Assembly: GCF_000024005.1 (NCBI RefSeq)
Contig: NC_013132.1
Span: forward strand, 4,830,001-4,894,000
Reading direction: 5' to 3'
Length of the DNA stretch: 64,000 bases
From: Chitinophaga pinensis DSM 2588
Lineage (GTDB): Bacteria; Bacteroidota; Bacteroidia; Chitinophagales; Chitinophagaceae
Positions 1-6,943 of this stretch are shown piece by piece. Numbering within the stretch: the stretch's first letter is position 1; every line of letters starts with the position of its first letter. The position numbers were made by a program, and so were the translations under genes. The notes beneath the pieces are model-generated. The model saw nothing but the letters and a program-made list of their open reading frames with translations. It was not told the origin of the DNA and did not search any database.

Positions 1-125
1 ATAGTCAGGGCCATGAACTTAACCAGCTTGCCCCAGGGAGCCAGTATTGCTATCAGGGTAACCACCGTGACGAATGCGCCTACAACCAGTGGTGCCGTTT
101 TAAGTAGAGATAAAAGCGTTATCAT
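1..125 (-). CDS. Small phage membrane protein (3' part outside window)
   Basis: Only the first 41 codons are inside the window. The start ATG overlaps the stop of the next upstream gene in an ATGA arrangement at 122-125, which supports this start and translational coupling. The visible N-terminus is strongly hydrophobic (about residues 10-30) and flanked by Lys, so it is probably a single membrane-spanning segment. No family is recognised; small membrane proteins are common in phage early operons. Confidence 0.55.
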   Translation of the reverse strand, partial: MITLLSLLKTAPLVVGAFVTVVTLIAILAPWGKLVKFMALT

Positions 126-310
126 TTGGTAAGAGGTTTATTACGTAAAGTTTTATCTGTGGACTTAATGACAACCCGGTGCTTTCTGGTGTCGTAATAG
201 AGGCAATCATCAGTTTGAAAATTGAACAGGTCGAATACCTCTAACACAGTGCCTTTATTTGTGAGCATCCCTGGCTTTAGTTCTAATGTGTCATTTATTT
301 TTTTCGCCAT
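122..310 (-). CDS. Small phage protein, unknown
   Basis: A 62-residue product beginning MAKKINDTLELKPG and ending in a basic tail (about 11 Lys/Arg). Longer in-frame starts exist upstream, but the segment before this ATG is low complexity and lies in the gap to the preceding gene, so the internal ATG is preferred. The start of the next gene overlaps its stop codon. Function is unknown; it is part of the leftward operon. Confidence 0.5.
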   Translation of the reverse strand: MAKKINDTLELKPGMLTNKGTVLEVFDLFNFQTDDCLYYDTRKHRVVIKSTDKTLRNKPLTK

Positions 311-356
311 GTAGGTAAGAGTAAAAGGTGAATGAATGTGGTTTAAAGGAACCGGA

Positions 357-695
357 CTATGCGACCAGAGTCCGGGTTTGGCTGTGATTGTCCTGTGAAT
401 GTTCGAGAATGCAATAACTTTTCTCCTGCTCCGCTTGAATGGCCTTTGCACGTCTATACCCGTTAATGAAGTCTGATTCCTCAACCTCTGTCAGTGTGCT
501 GTAGGAGCCAAGAGCTAGGTCAGATGGAACGTAGCTAAGCCATGAACTTGTGCCGTCGTAGGATATAGATACCGATATAGCGCGTTCAGGATCTAATATG
601 CCGATAAAGTGATTTTCGAAGTACCGGAAGTAGGTAGGGTATTTGGTAACCAGCTTCCCGTTCTTTTCTGCTGAAACAGCGAATGAGTTTGCCAT
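357..695 (-). CDS. Phage hypothetical protein, 112 aa
   Basis: Begins MANSFAVSAEKNGKLV and ends with a Gln/Ser-rich hydrophilic tail. The middle contains several Tyr, Phe and Trp residues in a mixed alpha/beta pattern, so a small folded domain is likely. No motif is recognised. It lies in a leftward operon of tiny genes that faces away from the repressor, the usual place for early lytic genes, but no function can be assigned. Confidence 0.5.
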   Translation of the reverse strand: MANSFAVSAEKNGKLVTKYPTYFRYFENHFIGILDPERAISVSISYDGTSSWLSYVPSDLALGSYSTLTEVEESDFINGYRRAKAIQAEQEKSYCILEHSQDNHSQTRTLVA

Positions 696-706
696 GGTAA
701 TAGGTT

Positions 707-835
707 TTAGAAAAGGTTGAGTAGTAGTAGAAAGAGTTTAAATCCAGCGTGAATGAGGTCGTTTATGCCTAGGTATATCATCCAGCACAGTAGCAGTGCC
801 ATTGAGACCAGCAGGGCGAAGATTACCTTAATCAC
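707..835 (-). CDS. Tiny membrane protein, 42 aa
   Basis: Begins with GTG, which overlaps the TGA stop of the upstream 41-residue gene (GTGA at 832-835), so the two are probably translationally coupled. The product is almost entirely hydrophobic, with one long segment at the N-terminal side and a Leu-rich segment at the end, consistent with one or two membrane passes. No family is recognised. Confidence 0.4.
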   Translation of the reverse strand: MIKVIFALLVSMALLLCWMIYLGINDLIHAGFKLFLLLLNLF

Positions 836-957
836 TTGCCGTATCTTGAGAAGTGACGGCCAAGGCCTTTAATGAAGGCTACGATTGCCAGAACTACCGC
901 CCCTGCTGCCAGGGTGAGCATAATGCCAAGGAATATCTGAGGAATAATCGTGTTCAT
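832..957 (-). CDS. Tiny membrane protein, 41 aa
   Basis: Begins MNTIIPQIFLGIM and contains a single hydrophobic stretch (about residues 5-29) followed by a basic cytoplasmic-type tail (KGLGRHFSRYGK). Its stop overlaps the GTG start of the next gene. The pair of overlapping tiny membrane genes is typical of phage early or host-takeover operons, but no activity can be inferred. Confidence 0.45.
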   Translation of the reverse strand: MNTIIPQIFLGIMLTLAAGAVVLAIVAFIKGLGRHFSRYGK

Positions 958-1017
958 TGCTGTATTTTGATAAGGTGAATGAAAGGTTTGAAAGGGTGGG
1001 GCCGAAGCCCCGGTGAA

Positions 1018-1266
1018 TTACTCGATTCCGATTTCTTCAGGTCTGAAATTCATTTCCTGAAAGGCTCCGTCGCATTCAAGCCATAGCTGGTCAGGTGTAA
1101 TTCCGTTAACCTTTGCAAGTTCAACCACATCAAGCGCTGACGCCTTTAATTCTTTACGAGTCAAGAATCCGAACACACGGTTCGTGTTCTTGTACTGAAT
1201 GGACAACTGTCTAATCTTGTCAATGAAACTGTCGATTTTCAGATTGTAGGAAAGTGGATTTGTCAT
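1018..1266 (-). CDS. Phage hypothetical protein, 82 aa
   Basis: Begins MTNPLSYNLKIDSFIDKI and is mostly helical by pattern, acidic at the C-terminus (FRPEEIGIE). A longer reading extends upstream into another gene in a different frame, so the internal ATG at 1266 is chosen. Function unknown. Confidence 0.55.
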   Translation of the reverse strand: MTNPLSYNLKIDSFIDKIRQLSIQYKNTNRVFGFLTRKELKASALDVVELAKVNGITPDQLWLECDGAFQEMNFRPEEIGIE

Positions 1267-1301
1267 TTTAAATAGGTATTTGAAGGTTTGAAAATGAATG
1301 A

Positions 1302-1445
1302 TTAAGCTTCGTAGATGCCGGCAACCTCTGTTTCCTTGAATTCTGTCACCTGGCCGGTTGGGAACTGAGCCTGTACGCTCTCTTTGCTCTCTGCAAATCC
1401 TTCCCAAGAAAGGTCTGTTCCGTTTGATACACTGTAGTACTTCAT
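1302..1445 (-). CDS. Small phage protein, 47 aa
   Basis: Begins MKYYSVSNGTDLSWEGFAES and ends EVAGIYEA. It lies between two other leftward genes with short gaps and occupies the only sensible frame in the interval. No homology is recognised; support is gene density and coding-like composition. Confidence 0.45.
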   Translation of the reverse strand: MKYYSVSNGTDLSWEGFAESKESVQAQFPTGQVTEFKETEVAGIYEA

Positions 1446-1457
1446 GATCGTGGATGT

Positions 1458-1706
1458 TTATTTGGTTAAGAGTGATTGTTTCTTTTCCTTGGCCTCCTTC
1501 TTCTTCTCGGCAATCATCTCAGCGGCCAGATCAATCAGTGACTGGTTCCAGTGCTTATGTTCTGGGTCGAACGCCGTCACAACTGTGTTATAATGATACT
1601 CACTGCGCTCTTTGACATCTTTCAGAATGATACCCATGTTTTTAAGCTGCTTGCGGATCGCTCTCTTTGCTGCTTTGCGTTCTGTTAGTGATTCTGCGAT
1701 TATCAT
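1458..1706 (-). CDS. First gene of leftward phage operon, basic protein of 82 aa
   Basis: Starts MIIAESLTERKAAKRAI and is rich in Lys, Arg and Glu, ending in a run of basic residues (KKKEAKEKKQSLLTK). The N-terminal part (residues 8-30) is a strongly basic helix, so nucleic-acid binding is possible but unproven. It is the gene nearest the divergent operator region and would be the first transcribed from the leftward promoter. An upstream in-frame ATG near 1808 would place the operator inside the coding region, so the internal start is preferred. Confidence 0.5.
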   Translation of the reverse strand: MIIAESLTERKAAKRAIRKQLKNMGIILKDVKERSEYHYNTVVTAFDPEHKHWNQSLIDLAAEMIAEKKKEAKEKKQSLLTK

Positions 1707-1766
1707 TTTGCGTATATTTACTGTTGTTATTACCGTGTCAATCACTGTATCTTTGCGTTGACAATA

Positions 1767-1839
1767 CAATATTACAGAAAAATATCGGTAACATCCAAGT
1801 ATTTTCACAGAAAGTTTTCTATATTTTTCAGTATAATTG
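1767..1839. promoter_or_regulatory. Divergent early promoters with two related operator dyads
   Basis: A 20-bp site at 1772-1791 is symmetric at 7 of 10 positions (TTACnGAnAnnTnTCnGTAA). A second site at 1815-1834, on the other strand, matches it at 15 of 20 positions. On the minus strand, a -7-like box TAATATTG (1774-1767) lies 21 bp from CTTG (1799-1796), so the first dyad fills the spacer. On the plus strand TATAATTG (1832-1839) overlaps the second dyad. The arrangement fits a phage repressor controlling leftward early genes and its own gene. Binding by the adjacent XRE protein is inferred. Confidence 0.55.
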
Positions 1840-1898
1840 ATAACTAATTGAAAAAGAGGTGTTAATTGCAGGAGTAGACGTCCTGTAAAATCAAACCA

Positions 1899-2276
1899 AT
1901 GAGCGTAAAAGACAGGTTAATTAAGTTTCTTGAGCAGGAGAATATCAGCCAGGGAAAGTTCGAAAAGCATGTTGGCCTTTCGAATGGGTTTGTTAATAAC
2001 ATAGGTGCCGGGATAAGTACTACTTCTCTGACTAAGATCAGAAGTAAATATCCCAGCTTGAATGTTCAATGGCTATTAAAAGGTGAGGGGGAGATGTTAC
2101 AGAAAAATACAGAAGATTTTAACCTTGGGGAAGCAGTTAAAAAGACGGAGGCAACAGTGGAAGTCATTCTGGCTGCTGTCGCGGAACTACTGGCGCGATC
2201 AACTGGTCAATCTTCGACGATTGTGAAAGAGCAATTGGAAGACCTGGTAAACAAACGGTTAAACCCTTCCGAATAG
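1899..2276 (+). CDS. XRE-family repressor (CI-like)
   Basis: A 125-residue protein with an N-terminal helix-turn-helix (about residues 4-60): recognition region around GKFEKHVGLSNGFVNNI, followed by the WLLKGEGEML motif common in Bacteroidota phage repressors. The C-terminal half is a helical segment that may dimerise; there is no LexA-type Ser-Lys protease domain, so induction is probably not by RecA-stimulated self-cleavage. It is transcribed away from the leftward early genes, across a region with two operator-like dyads, which is the classical repressor position. Confidence 0.75.
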   Translation: MSVKDRLIKFLEQENISQGKFEKHVGLSNGFVNNIGAGISTTSLTKIRSKYPSLNVQWLLKGEGEMLQKNTEDFNLGEAVKKTEATVEVILAAVAELLARSTGQSSTIVKEQLEDLVNKRLNPSE

Positions 2277-2479
2277 ACACAATTAACGGGAATGGTTGAG
2301 GCTGGATGGTGATTTGCTTTCTTTTTCTGTTCTTCATGACGTTCAGTTGTATGGTAATGGACAAATAGATAAGGGGGTTCGTGTAAGTACACCGAAGTTG
2401 ACCGATATTCACGCAGTATATCTGCGTTGTAACATGTGATGTTGTGCCATTAACCAGCAGTTAACAATATATACCACAT

Positions 2480-3010
2480 ATGAAACTATTCACATTACTA
2501 TTATTTGTTGTTATACCTATTATAGCCCAAGCTCAGGAGGGGCCATATAGTCACCTTGTAATACAAGATGGGCAGGTATTGTTCGAGGAGATCTATAAAT
2601 TGGACAGTGTAGCATCGGAAGACGTGAAACTAAGATTATCCCAGTATGTGCCTGGCATAAAAAACCTTGTTGATTACCATTTAGAAGGGGATGTTATTAC
2701 CGCTAGGTTTTCTGGTGCGATGATAGATTATAGGAAATATGGTGGCAAGTGGGGTAATACTGCTGTTTATTTGAATCATCCCTTCAGTGCTAATATTAAC
2801 ATAGTTTGGAAGGAAGGAAAATATAAGGCGGCCGTAACCAATATAGTGTTTCATACGGCAGGATTCGGAGATGTATATGCAACAGAGCTATTATCTAAAG
2901 GTAAGTCCGAAAGAAAGTGGTTGACAGGGAAGATGGCCGTACAAGCTGGGACATATATAAATGACTATCTATACGATCAGTTTGTGCTTAAGGAGAATAA
3001 AAAATGGTAG
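2480..3010 (+). CDS. Secreted protein, possibly DUF4468-like
   Basis: A 176-residue protein with a clear signal peptide (MKLFTLLLFVVIPIIAQAQ) and likely cleavage after AQA. The mature part alternates beta-strand-like stretches with Tyr and Gly, and a segment around residues 75-125 resembles the DUF4468 fold seen in Bacteroidota secreted proteins; this match is from memory and weak. The 203-bp region upstream contains two small inverted repeats (ACGCAG/CTGCGT at 2411-2427 and TTAAC/GTTAA near 2453-2467). A secreted lysogenic conversion protein is possible. Confidence 0.5.
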   Translation: MKLFTLLLFVVIPIIAQAQEGPYSHLVIQDGQVLFEEIYKLDSVASEDVKLRLSQYVPGIKNLVDYHLEGDVITARFSGAMIDYRKYGGKWGNTAVYLNHPFSANINIVWKEGKYKAAVTNIVFHTAGFGDVYATELLSKGKSERKWLTGKMAVQAGTYINDYLYDQFVLKENKKW

Positions 3011-3093
3011 TTATCTCCTCTGCGCACCCGGTATCTGTGATGTATGACAAGTAGTATTTACCCGCAACGTTGTATTGAGATATAATAAGAGAT

Positions 3094-3858
3094 ATGTATT
3101 TAATGTATATAGACGAGAGCGGCGATATAGGATTGCCGCCATCAAGCCCCACACGTTATTTTATATTATCAGCCATTATCATTCATGAGTTAAGGTGGAA
3201 GGACACTTTAAAGGATTTGGTATCCTTCAGGAGAGATCTACGGGATAAGAAGGGGCTCAAATTAAAGGAGGAGATACACTGTACCGACTTCATTAATCGG
3301 CCAGGTCCTTTGGTTAGGATAAAGCGAAATGATCGACTAGATATAATCAAACAGAGCATAGATTGGCTAAATTCGCAGCCCGATCTTAGCGTATTTTCTG
3401 TGGTGGTAGATAAGCAAGGCAGGGCGCTTGGATATGATGTATTTGAAGCGGCTTGGAATGTTCTTCTTATGAGGTTCGAGAATACCCTTAGTTATAAGAA
3501 TTTCCCTGGCCCCCGTAATCCAGACGATCGGGGCATCGTATTATCTGATAATACAGATGGAGGCAAGCTTAGGTCACTTATTAGGAAAATGAGGCATTTC
3601 AATATGATACCCAGCATGTATGGGACAAAGGCGCGGAACCTGCAACTACAATACGTTATTGAAGACCCTGTACTAAGAGACTCCCAGTATTCTTTTATGC
3701 ACCAGATGAATGATGTAGTGGCCTACTGTGCCAAGCAGATGTATGAGCCGAACAGCTATATGAGAAAGAAGGGAGGGCATAACTTTTACAAGAGGCTGAG
3801 TAACGTCTCTTTAAAGGTCGTGAGTAGAAAGAATTCGTTTGGGATAGTGGAGATATAA
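3094..3858 (+). CDS. DUF3800 domain protein
   Basis: A 254-residue protein starting MYLMYIDESGDIG, the hallmark of DUF3800, where Asp6 and Glu7 belong to an RNase H-like acidic centre; further acidic residues appear around LSDNTDGG (about 150-156) and MHQMNDVVAYC (about 208-218). Family members are found near mobile elements and defence genes and are suspected nucleases, without proven activity. It is single-gene, ends just before a hairpin, and sits in the accessory interval between repressor and terminase, so it may be a lysogeny-expressed cargo gene. Confidence 0.7.
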   Translation: MYLMYIDESGDIGLPPSSPTRYFILSAIIIHELRWKDTLKDLVSFRRDLRDKKGLKLKEEIHCTDFINRPGPLVRIKRNDRLDIIKQSIDWLNSQPDLSVFSVVVDKQGRALGYDVFEAAWNVLLMRFENTLSYKNFPGPRNPDDRGIVLSDNTDGGKLRSLIRKMRHFNMIPSMYGTKARNLQLQYVIEDPVLRDSQYSFMHQMNDVVAYCAKQMYEPNSYMRKKGGHNFYKRLSNVSLKVVSRKNSFGIVEI

Positions 3859-3860
3859 AA

Positions 3861-3940
3861 AAGGGGGCCAAAAGGTCCCCGGGGGAATCCTACTTGCTTA
3901 GGGGGCGTCAGCCCGGCCACTAGGGCGTTTCAGATTCCTC
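3861..3940 (+). ncRNA. Structured intergenic element after DUF3800 gene
   Basis: Two structures are visible. A 7-bp hairpin (GGGGGCC/GGTCCCC with AAAA loop, 3863-3880) starts almost at the stop codon and could act as a terminator, with an A/T tract on its left that suits leftward termination better. Then 3882-3940 can form an outer 8-bp stem (3882-3889 with 3933-3940, one G-U) enclosing small hairpins such as GGGC/GCCC with a GTCA loop (3903-3914). The sequence is markedly more GC-rich than its surroundings. It could be a REP-like repeat or a small RNA; no family is recognised. Confidence 0.35.
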
Positions 3941-3964
3941 GTGAATTTACAACTTTAGTATAAA

Positions 3965-3982
3965 TTGGCAAAAATATCTTCG
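3965..3982 (+). promoter_or_regulatory. Promoter with operator half-site before second XRE gene
   Basis: TATCTTCG at 3975-3982 differs from the Bacteroidota -7 box TAnnTTTG at one position. Just before it lies TTGGCAA (3965-3971), identical to one arm of the palindrome found in the promoters at 11.3 and 14.4 kb. This suggests that the same regulator acts here, perhaps as autoregulation by the XRE protein encoded immediately downstream. Confidence 0.35.
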
Positions 3983-3990
3983 AATAAAAT

Positions 3991-4326
3991 ATGATGAAAG
4001 AGGATTTCAAGATAGGCTTACGCCGGCGTTATCTGGCGGTATTTGATGAGGTAGTCAGGGATAAGGGTGTCACAGATAAGGAGATTTGCCGGGTCATCGG
4101 AATAGCGGCTACCCAGGTATCACAGATGCGATCAGGAAACAGGTTTCCTACAACGGAGCAGGTAATGGACCTGTGCGATGCTTTTGGTTACGATCTGGCA
4201 TTCATCATAAGGGGGAAGGATAAGAAAGCCGATAGATTGCCGGCGGATGGTGTAACATTGGAAGATGTATACAAAGAGCTGCAGGAAGTCAAGCAGGCAC
4301 TAAGCGGCGCGAAAGGTAAGAAATAG
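3991..4326 (+). CDS. XRE-family transcriptional regulator
   Basis: A 111-residue protein with a helix-turn-helix at about residues 20-65 (KEICRVIGIAATQVSQMRSG), followed by a short helical acidic/basic tail (EELQEVKQALSGAKGKK-like). It has no protease or ligand domain. It is the last gene before the packaging module, and palindrome half-sites TTGGCAA and TTGCCAA lie on either side (3965, 4361), so it is a candidate for the regulator that recognises the full palindromes upstream of 11409 and 14538. That assignment is inference. Confidence 0.65.
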   Translation: MMKEDFKIGLRRRYLAVFDEVVRDKGVTDKEICRVIGIAATQVSQMRSGNRFPTTEQVMDLCDAFGYDLAFIIRGKDKKADRLPADGVTLEDVYKELQEVKQALSGAKGKK

Positions 4327-4360
4327 GGGTGGAGGGCCTCTATATTTTTTTGCCTATAAG

Positions 4361-4393
4361 TTGCCAAATAGTTAATTAATTGCCATATCTTAG
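4361..4393 (+). promoter_or_regulatory. Probable promoter of packaging module with TTGCCA repeats
   Basis: Two TTGCCA direct repeats (4361-4366 and 4380-4385) and the stretch TTAATTAATTGCCA share the right arm of the phage palindrome. TATCTTAG at 4386-4393 is one base off the TAnnTTTG box. It lies just before the small genes that lead into the terminase, so it may start the late transcript. The left arm of the palindrome is missing, so regulation may differ from the other copies. Confidence 0.35.
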
Positions 4394-4457
4394 CATGAGT
4401 TTGACCGGTATTTACCGGGCGGTTCGGATATATAGTTGTTACGAGTATCTGCTACAG

Positions 4458-4694
4458 ATGTCGATGATTAAGAAAATTCGCGCATGTTATCTCCGTTGGG
4501 CCAAGTATGACCACGGATTATCCTCCACTGATATTGACTTTACTGTTAAAGTCGACGAATTCATCAAAGAACTTAATGCGGCCAAAGAACTGGGCTTAGT
4601 CGATGGAAACGGCTGGCTGAGTCTCCGTATTGTCGAAAATTCGCAACCGGAGGGTCTTGGGAAGTATTCCCATAAGTTAAAGATTGTATCCTGA
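4458..4694 (+). CDS. Phage hypothetical protein, 78 aa
   Basis: Starts MSMIKKIRACYLRWAKYD. A longer in-frame reading exists, but its first codons lie inside the predicted promoter, so the ATG at 4458 (or 4464) is preferred. The product is basic with a helical pattern and no recognised motif. It precedes the terminase genes by two genes. Confidence 0.45.
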   Translation: MSMIKKIRACYLRWAKYDHGLSSTDIDFTVKVDEFIKELNAAKELGLVDGNGWLSLRIVENSQPEGLGKYSHKLKIVS

Positions 4695-4697
4695 TGC

Positions 4698-4928
4698 ATG
4701 TGTAAGAAGCAGCGACATCCGCACAAATTGGAGGCGCATGGCCATATACTCAGCCTAAACAAGAGTTTCGGCATACCAGAGAAATGGATGCGCGTTTACT
4801 GGTGTGCGGAGTGCGAGTCTTACCATATAGCACGGAAGAAGGAGTATCGCAAGCGGATATCCATATTGATGAATCAGTTCAAAGCGATGTTTTATGGCAA
4901 AAGGGAAAATAAAGGCACCGGGGATTAA
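4698..4928 (+). CDS. Small Cys/His protein upstream of terminase
   Basis: A 76-residue protein with an N-terminal CKKQRHPH segment and a WCAECESYH segment near residues 35-43, so a single zinc-ribbon-like knuckle is possible. The C-terminus is basic. It overlaps the terminase small-subunit start by 35 bp. Small zinc proteins of this kind are frequently next to phage terminase genes; whether it takes part in packaging is not known. Confidence 0.5.
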   Translation: MCKKQRHPHKLEAHGHILSLNKSFGIPEKWMRVYWCAECESYHIARKKEYRKRISILMNQFKAMFYGKRENKGTGD

Positions 4929-5538
4929 AATTGCTGATTTACCCCCCATGTCAACCCCTGATTTTGAAACCGAAGACATTCTCAAGGTAGAGCATAAATA
5001 CTCGATCAAAGGTGCCGGCGGACGTCCGCCTTTATATGAAACCCCTGAAGAATTATCTGCCGCAGTTGATGCCTATTTCATCTATTGTGAGGGAGAATTC
5101 CATATAGAGACTGAAGTAACCGTAAAGAAGAAGAAAGGCAAATCCGACAATGACGAAGACGACGACCAGGATGTGTCGACCCATGAGAAAAAGGTTTGGG
5201 ATCGTTGGCCGGAAGCTCCTACCGTGACAGGGCTTACCTTGTTCTTGGGGTTTGCGCATCGTCAGAGTTTGGATGATCAGGAGGAGCGCGGCGCAGAGTT
5301 TTCTGACATAATTAAAAGGGGGCGCCTTAGAGTAGAGCATGGATATGAAAAGCGTCTTTTCCATGACAGGCCTACCGGGGCAATTTTCGCTTTGTCAAAT
5401 ATGGGGTGGAAGAACCAACATCAGTTTGACCACACCACGAAGGGGGATAAGATATCATCTCAAATGGATGTGTCGAAGCTGTCCGAAGACGATCTGGTGA
5501 AACTGGCGGAATTACAATCAAAAGTACGTGGCGAATGA
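4894..5538 (+). CDS. Terminase small subunit
   Basis: A 214-residue protein of the DNA-packaging gp3-like family: GGRPPLYETPEEL near residues 42-54, a variable acidic insert (Lys-rich then Asp/Glu-rich, about 75-100), PTVTGLTLFLGF with a helix-turn-helix-like context, and PTGAIFALSNMGWK near 160-173. It recognises the phage packaging site and regulates the large subunit. It overlaps both neighbours, consistent with coupled translation. The charged insert of about 25 residues is longer than I would expect and may be lineage-specific. Confidence 0.85.
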   Translation: MAKGKIKAPGIKIADLPPMSTPDFETEDILKVEHKYSIKGAGGRPPLYETPEELSAAVDAYFIYCEGEFHIETEVTVKKKKGKSDNDEDDDQDVSTHEKKVWDRWPEAPTVTGLTLFLGFAHRQSLDDQEERGAEFSDIIKRGRLRVEHGYEKRLFHDRPTGAIFALSNMGWKNQHQFDHTTKGDKISSQMDVSKLSEDDLVKLAELQSKVRGE

Positions 5539-6943
5539 TTTACTCCATATCCCAAGAATAGATATACTGGTCGAACTCTTCAAAAGGAGGAGGTTCGACC
5601 CTTTTGTTATTAAGGATGGTAAAAAACACCTGAAGCAGGAGCAGTCTCTTTTCATTTTGACCGACAAAGAAACAAAGGAGTTTGCCTACGGAGGTGCTGC
5701 AGGTGGTGCTAAATCGTGGACTGGTTGTGTATGGTTGGTAATGGCCTGTTTGGCTTATCCTGGTACCAGGTGGTTCATAGGCAGGGAAGAGCTAAAGCGT
5801 TTGAGGGCATCCACCTATCAGACCTTTCTGAAGGTATGTAAGGCTTACGGGGTGAACAAAGATAATCACTGGGACTATAACGGTCAGGATCACTTCATCC
5901 AGTTTCATAATGGGAGTAGGATAGATATGCTGGACCTGAAGTTTGTGCCGCGTGACCCTTACTACGAGCGGTATGGTTCGGTAGAGTACACCGGCGGATG
6001 GATCGAAGAGGGCGGAGAGGTGAATTTCGGGGCATACGATACGCTAAAGTCCAGGGTGGGTCGTCATCTGAATGATAAGTATGGATTGCTGGGTCGGATA
6101 TTCGTTACACTTAACCCGAAGAAGAACTGGTGTCACACTGTATTCTGGAAGCCATTTAAGGCGGGGCAGCTGCCGGACAAGGTGAAGTTCCTCCAGGCTT
6201 TGGTACAGGATAATCCGTTCATCGATCCTGGCTACATAGATAATCTCATGTCAATCACTGATAAGGTGAAGAAGCAGAGGTTGCTGTATGGAAACTTTGA
6301 CTATGATGATGATGATAATGCACTGATGGAATATGACTCAATTAATGACATATTCACCAATGAGTTTGTTGTTGAGGGTAAGAAGTACATCACAGCTGAT
6401 ATAGCTCGCTTCGGTAGTGATAAATCGGTGGTAATGGTGTGGAACGGCCTTCGTGTAGTTGAGATTCGGAAGTTTGAGAAGATGCGGACCACTAAGGTCG
6501 CTGACGAGATTGAGAAGATACGGAATAAGTACGGCATACCTCTATCTCATGTTGTTGTGGATGAAGATGGCGTCGGGGGCGGTGTGGTAGACAAACTGGA
6601 TGGCTGTCATGGGTTCGTTAATAACAGTGCTCCGATTGATAATCCACAGGATCAGCAACAACAGAATTATAAGAACCTGAAGAGTCAGTGTTACTACATG
6701 CTGGCAGAGAGGATAAACGATCATAAAATATTCGTCCGCTGTGATGACTATGAAATGCGAGAGCTCCTATCAGAGGAGTTGGAACAGGTGAAGAAGTGGG
6801 ACGCTGATAACGATAAAAAGCTGGAGGTTATGCCAAAGAAAGTGGTGAAAGAGCTGCTGGGCAGGTCACCGGACTATTCTGATACATTGATGATGCGGAT
6901 GTTTTTTGAGCTTAAACCAGAGCAAAGGTGGCAAATATTCTAA
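5528..6943 (+). CDS. Terminase large subunit
   Basis: A 471-residue packaging motor. Walker A is GGAAGGAKS (residues 55-63), Walker B ends in WIEE (about 158-161), and the RNase H-like nuclease begins around YITADIARFGSDKS with a second acidic site in VVVDEDGVGGG. It cuts concatemeric DNA and drives it into the prohead through the portal. The predicted start is GTG at 5528, overlapping the small-subunit gene by 11 bp. Both ATPase and nuclease motifs look intact. Confidence 0.93.
   Translation: MANDLLHIPRIDILVELFKRRRFDPFVIKDGKKHLKQEQSLFILTDKETKEFAYGGAAGGAKSWTGCVWLVMACLAYPGTRWFIGREELKRLRASTYQTFLKVCKAYGVNKDNHWDYNGQDHFIQFHNGSRIDMLDLKFVPRDPYYERYGSVEYTGGWIEEGGEVNFGAYDTLKSRVGRHLNDKYGLLGRIFVTLNPKKNWCHTVFWKPFKAGQLPDKVKFLQALVQDNPFIDPGYIDNLMSITDKVKKQRLLYGNFDYDDDDNALMEYDSINDIFTNEFVVEGKKYITADIARFGSDKSVVMVWNGLRVVEIRKFEKMRTTKVADEIEKIRNKYGIPLSHVVVDEDGVGGGVVDKLDGCHGFVNNSAPIDNPQDQQQQNYKNLKSQCYYMLAERINDHKIFVRCDDYEMRELLSEELEQVKKWDADNDKKLEVMPKKVVKELLGRSPDYSDTLMMRMFFELKPEQRWQIF

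Noticed and set aside
3882..3940. A second permuted tRNA in the structured element
   Set aside because: No TTCRANY-type T loop with a 5-bp stem is present on either strand and the inter-arm spacing does not fit a tRNA.
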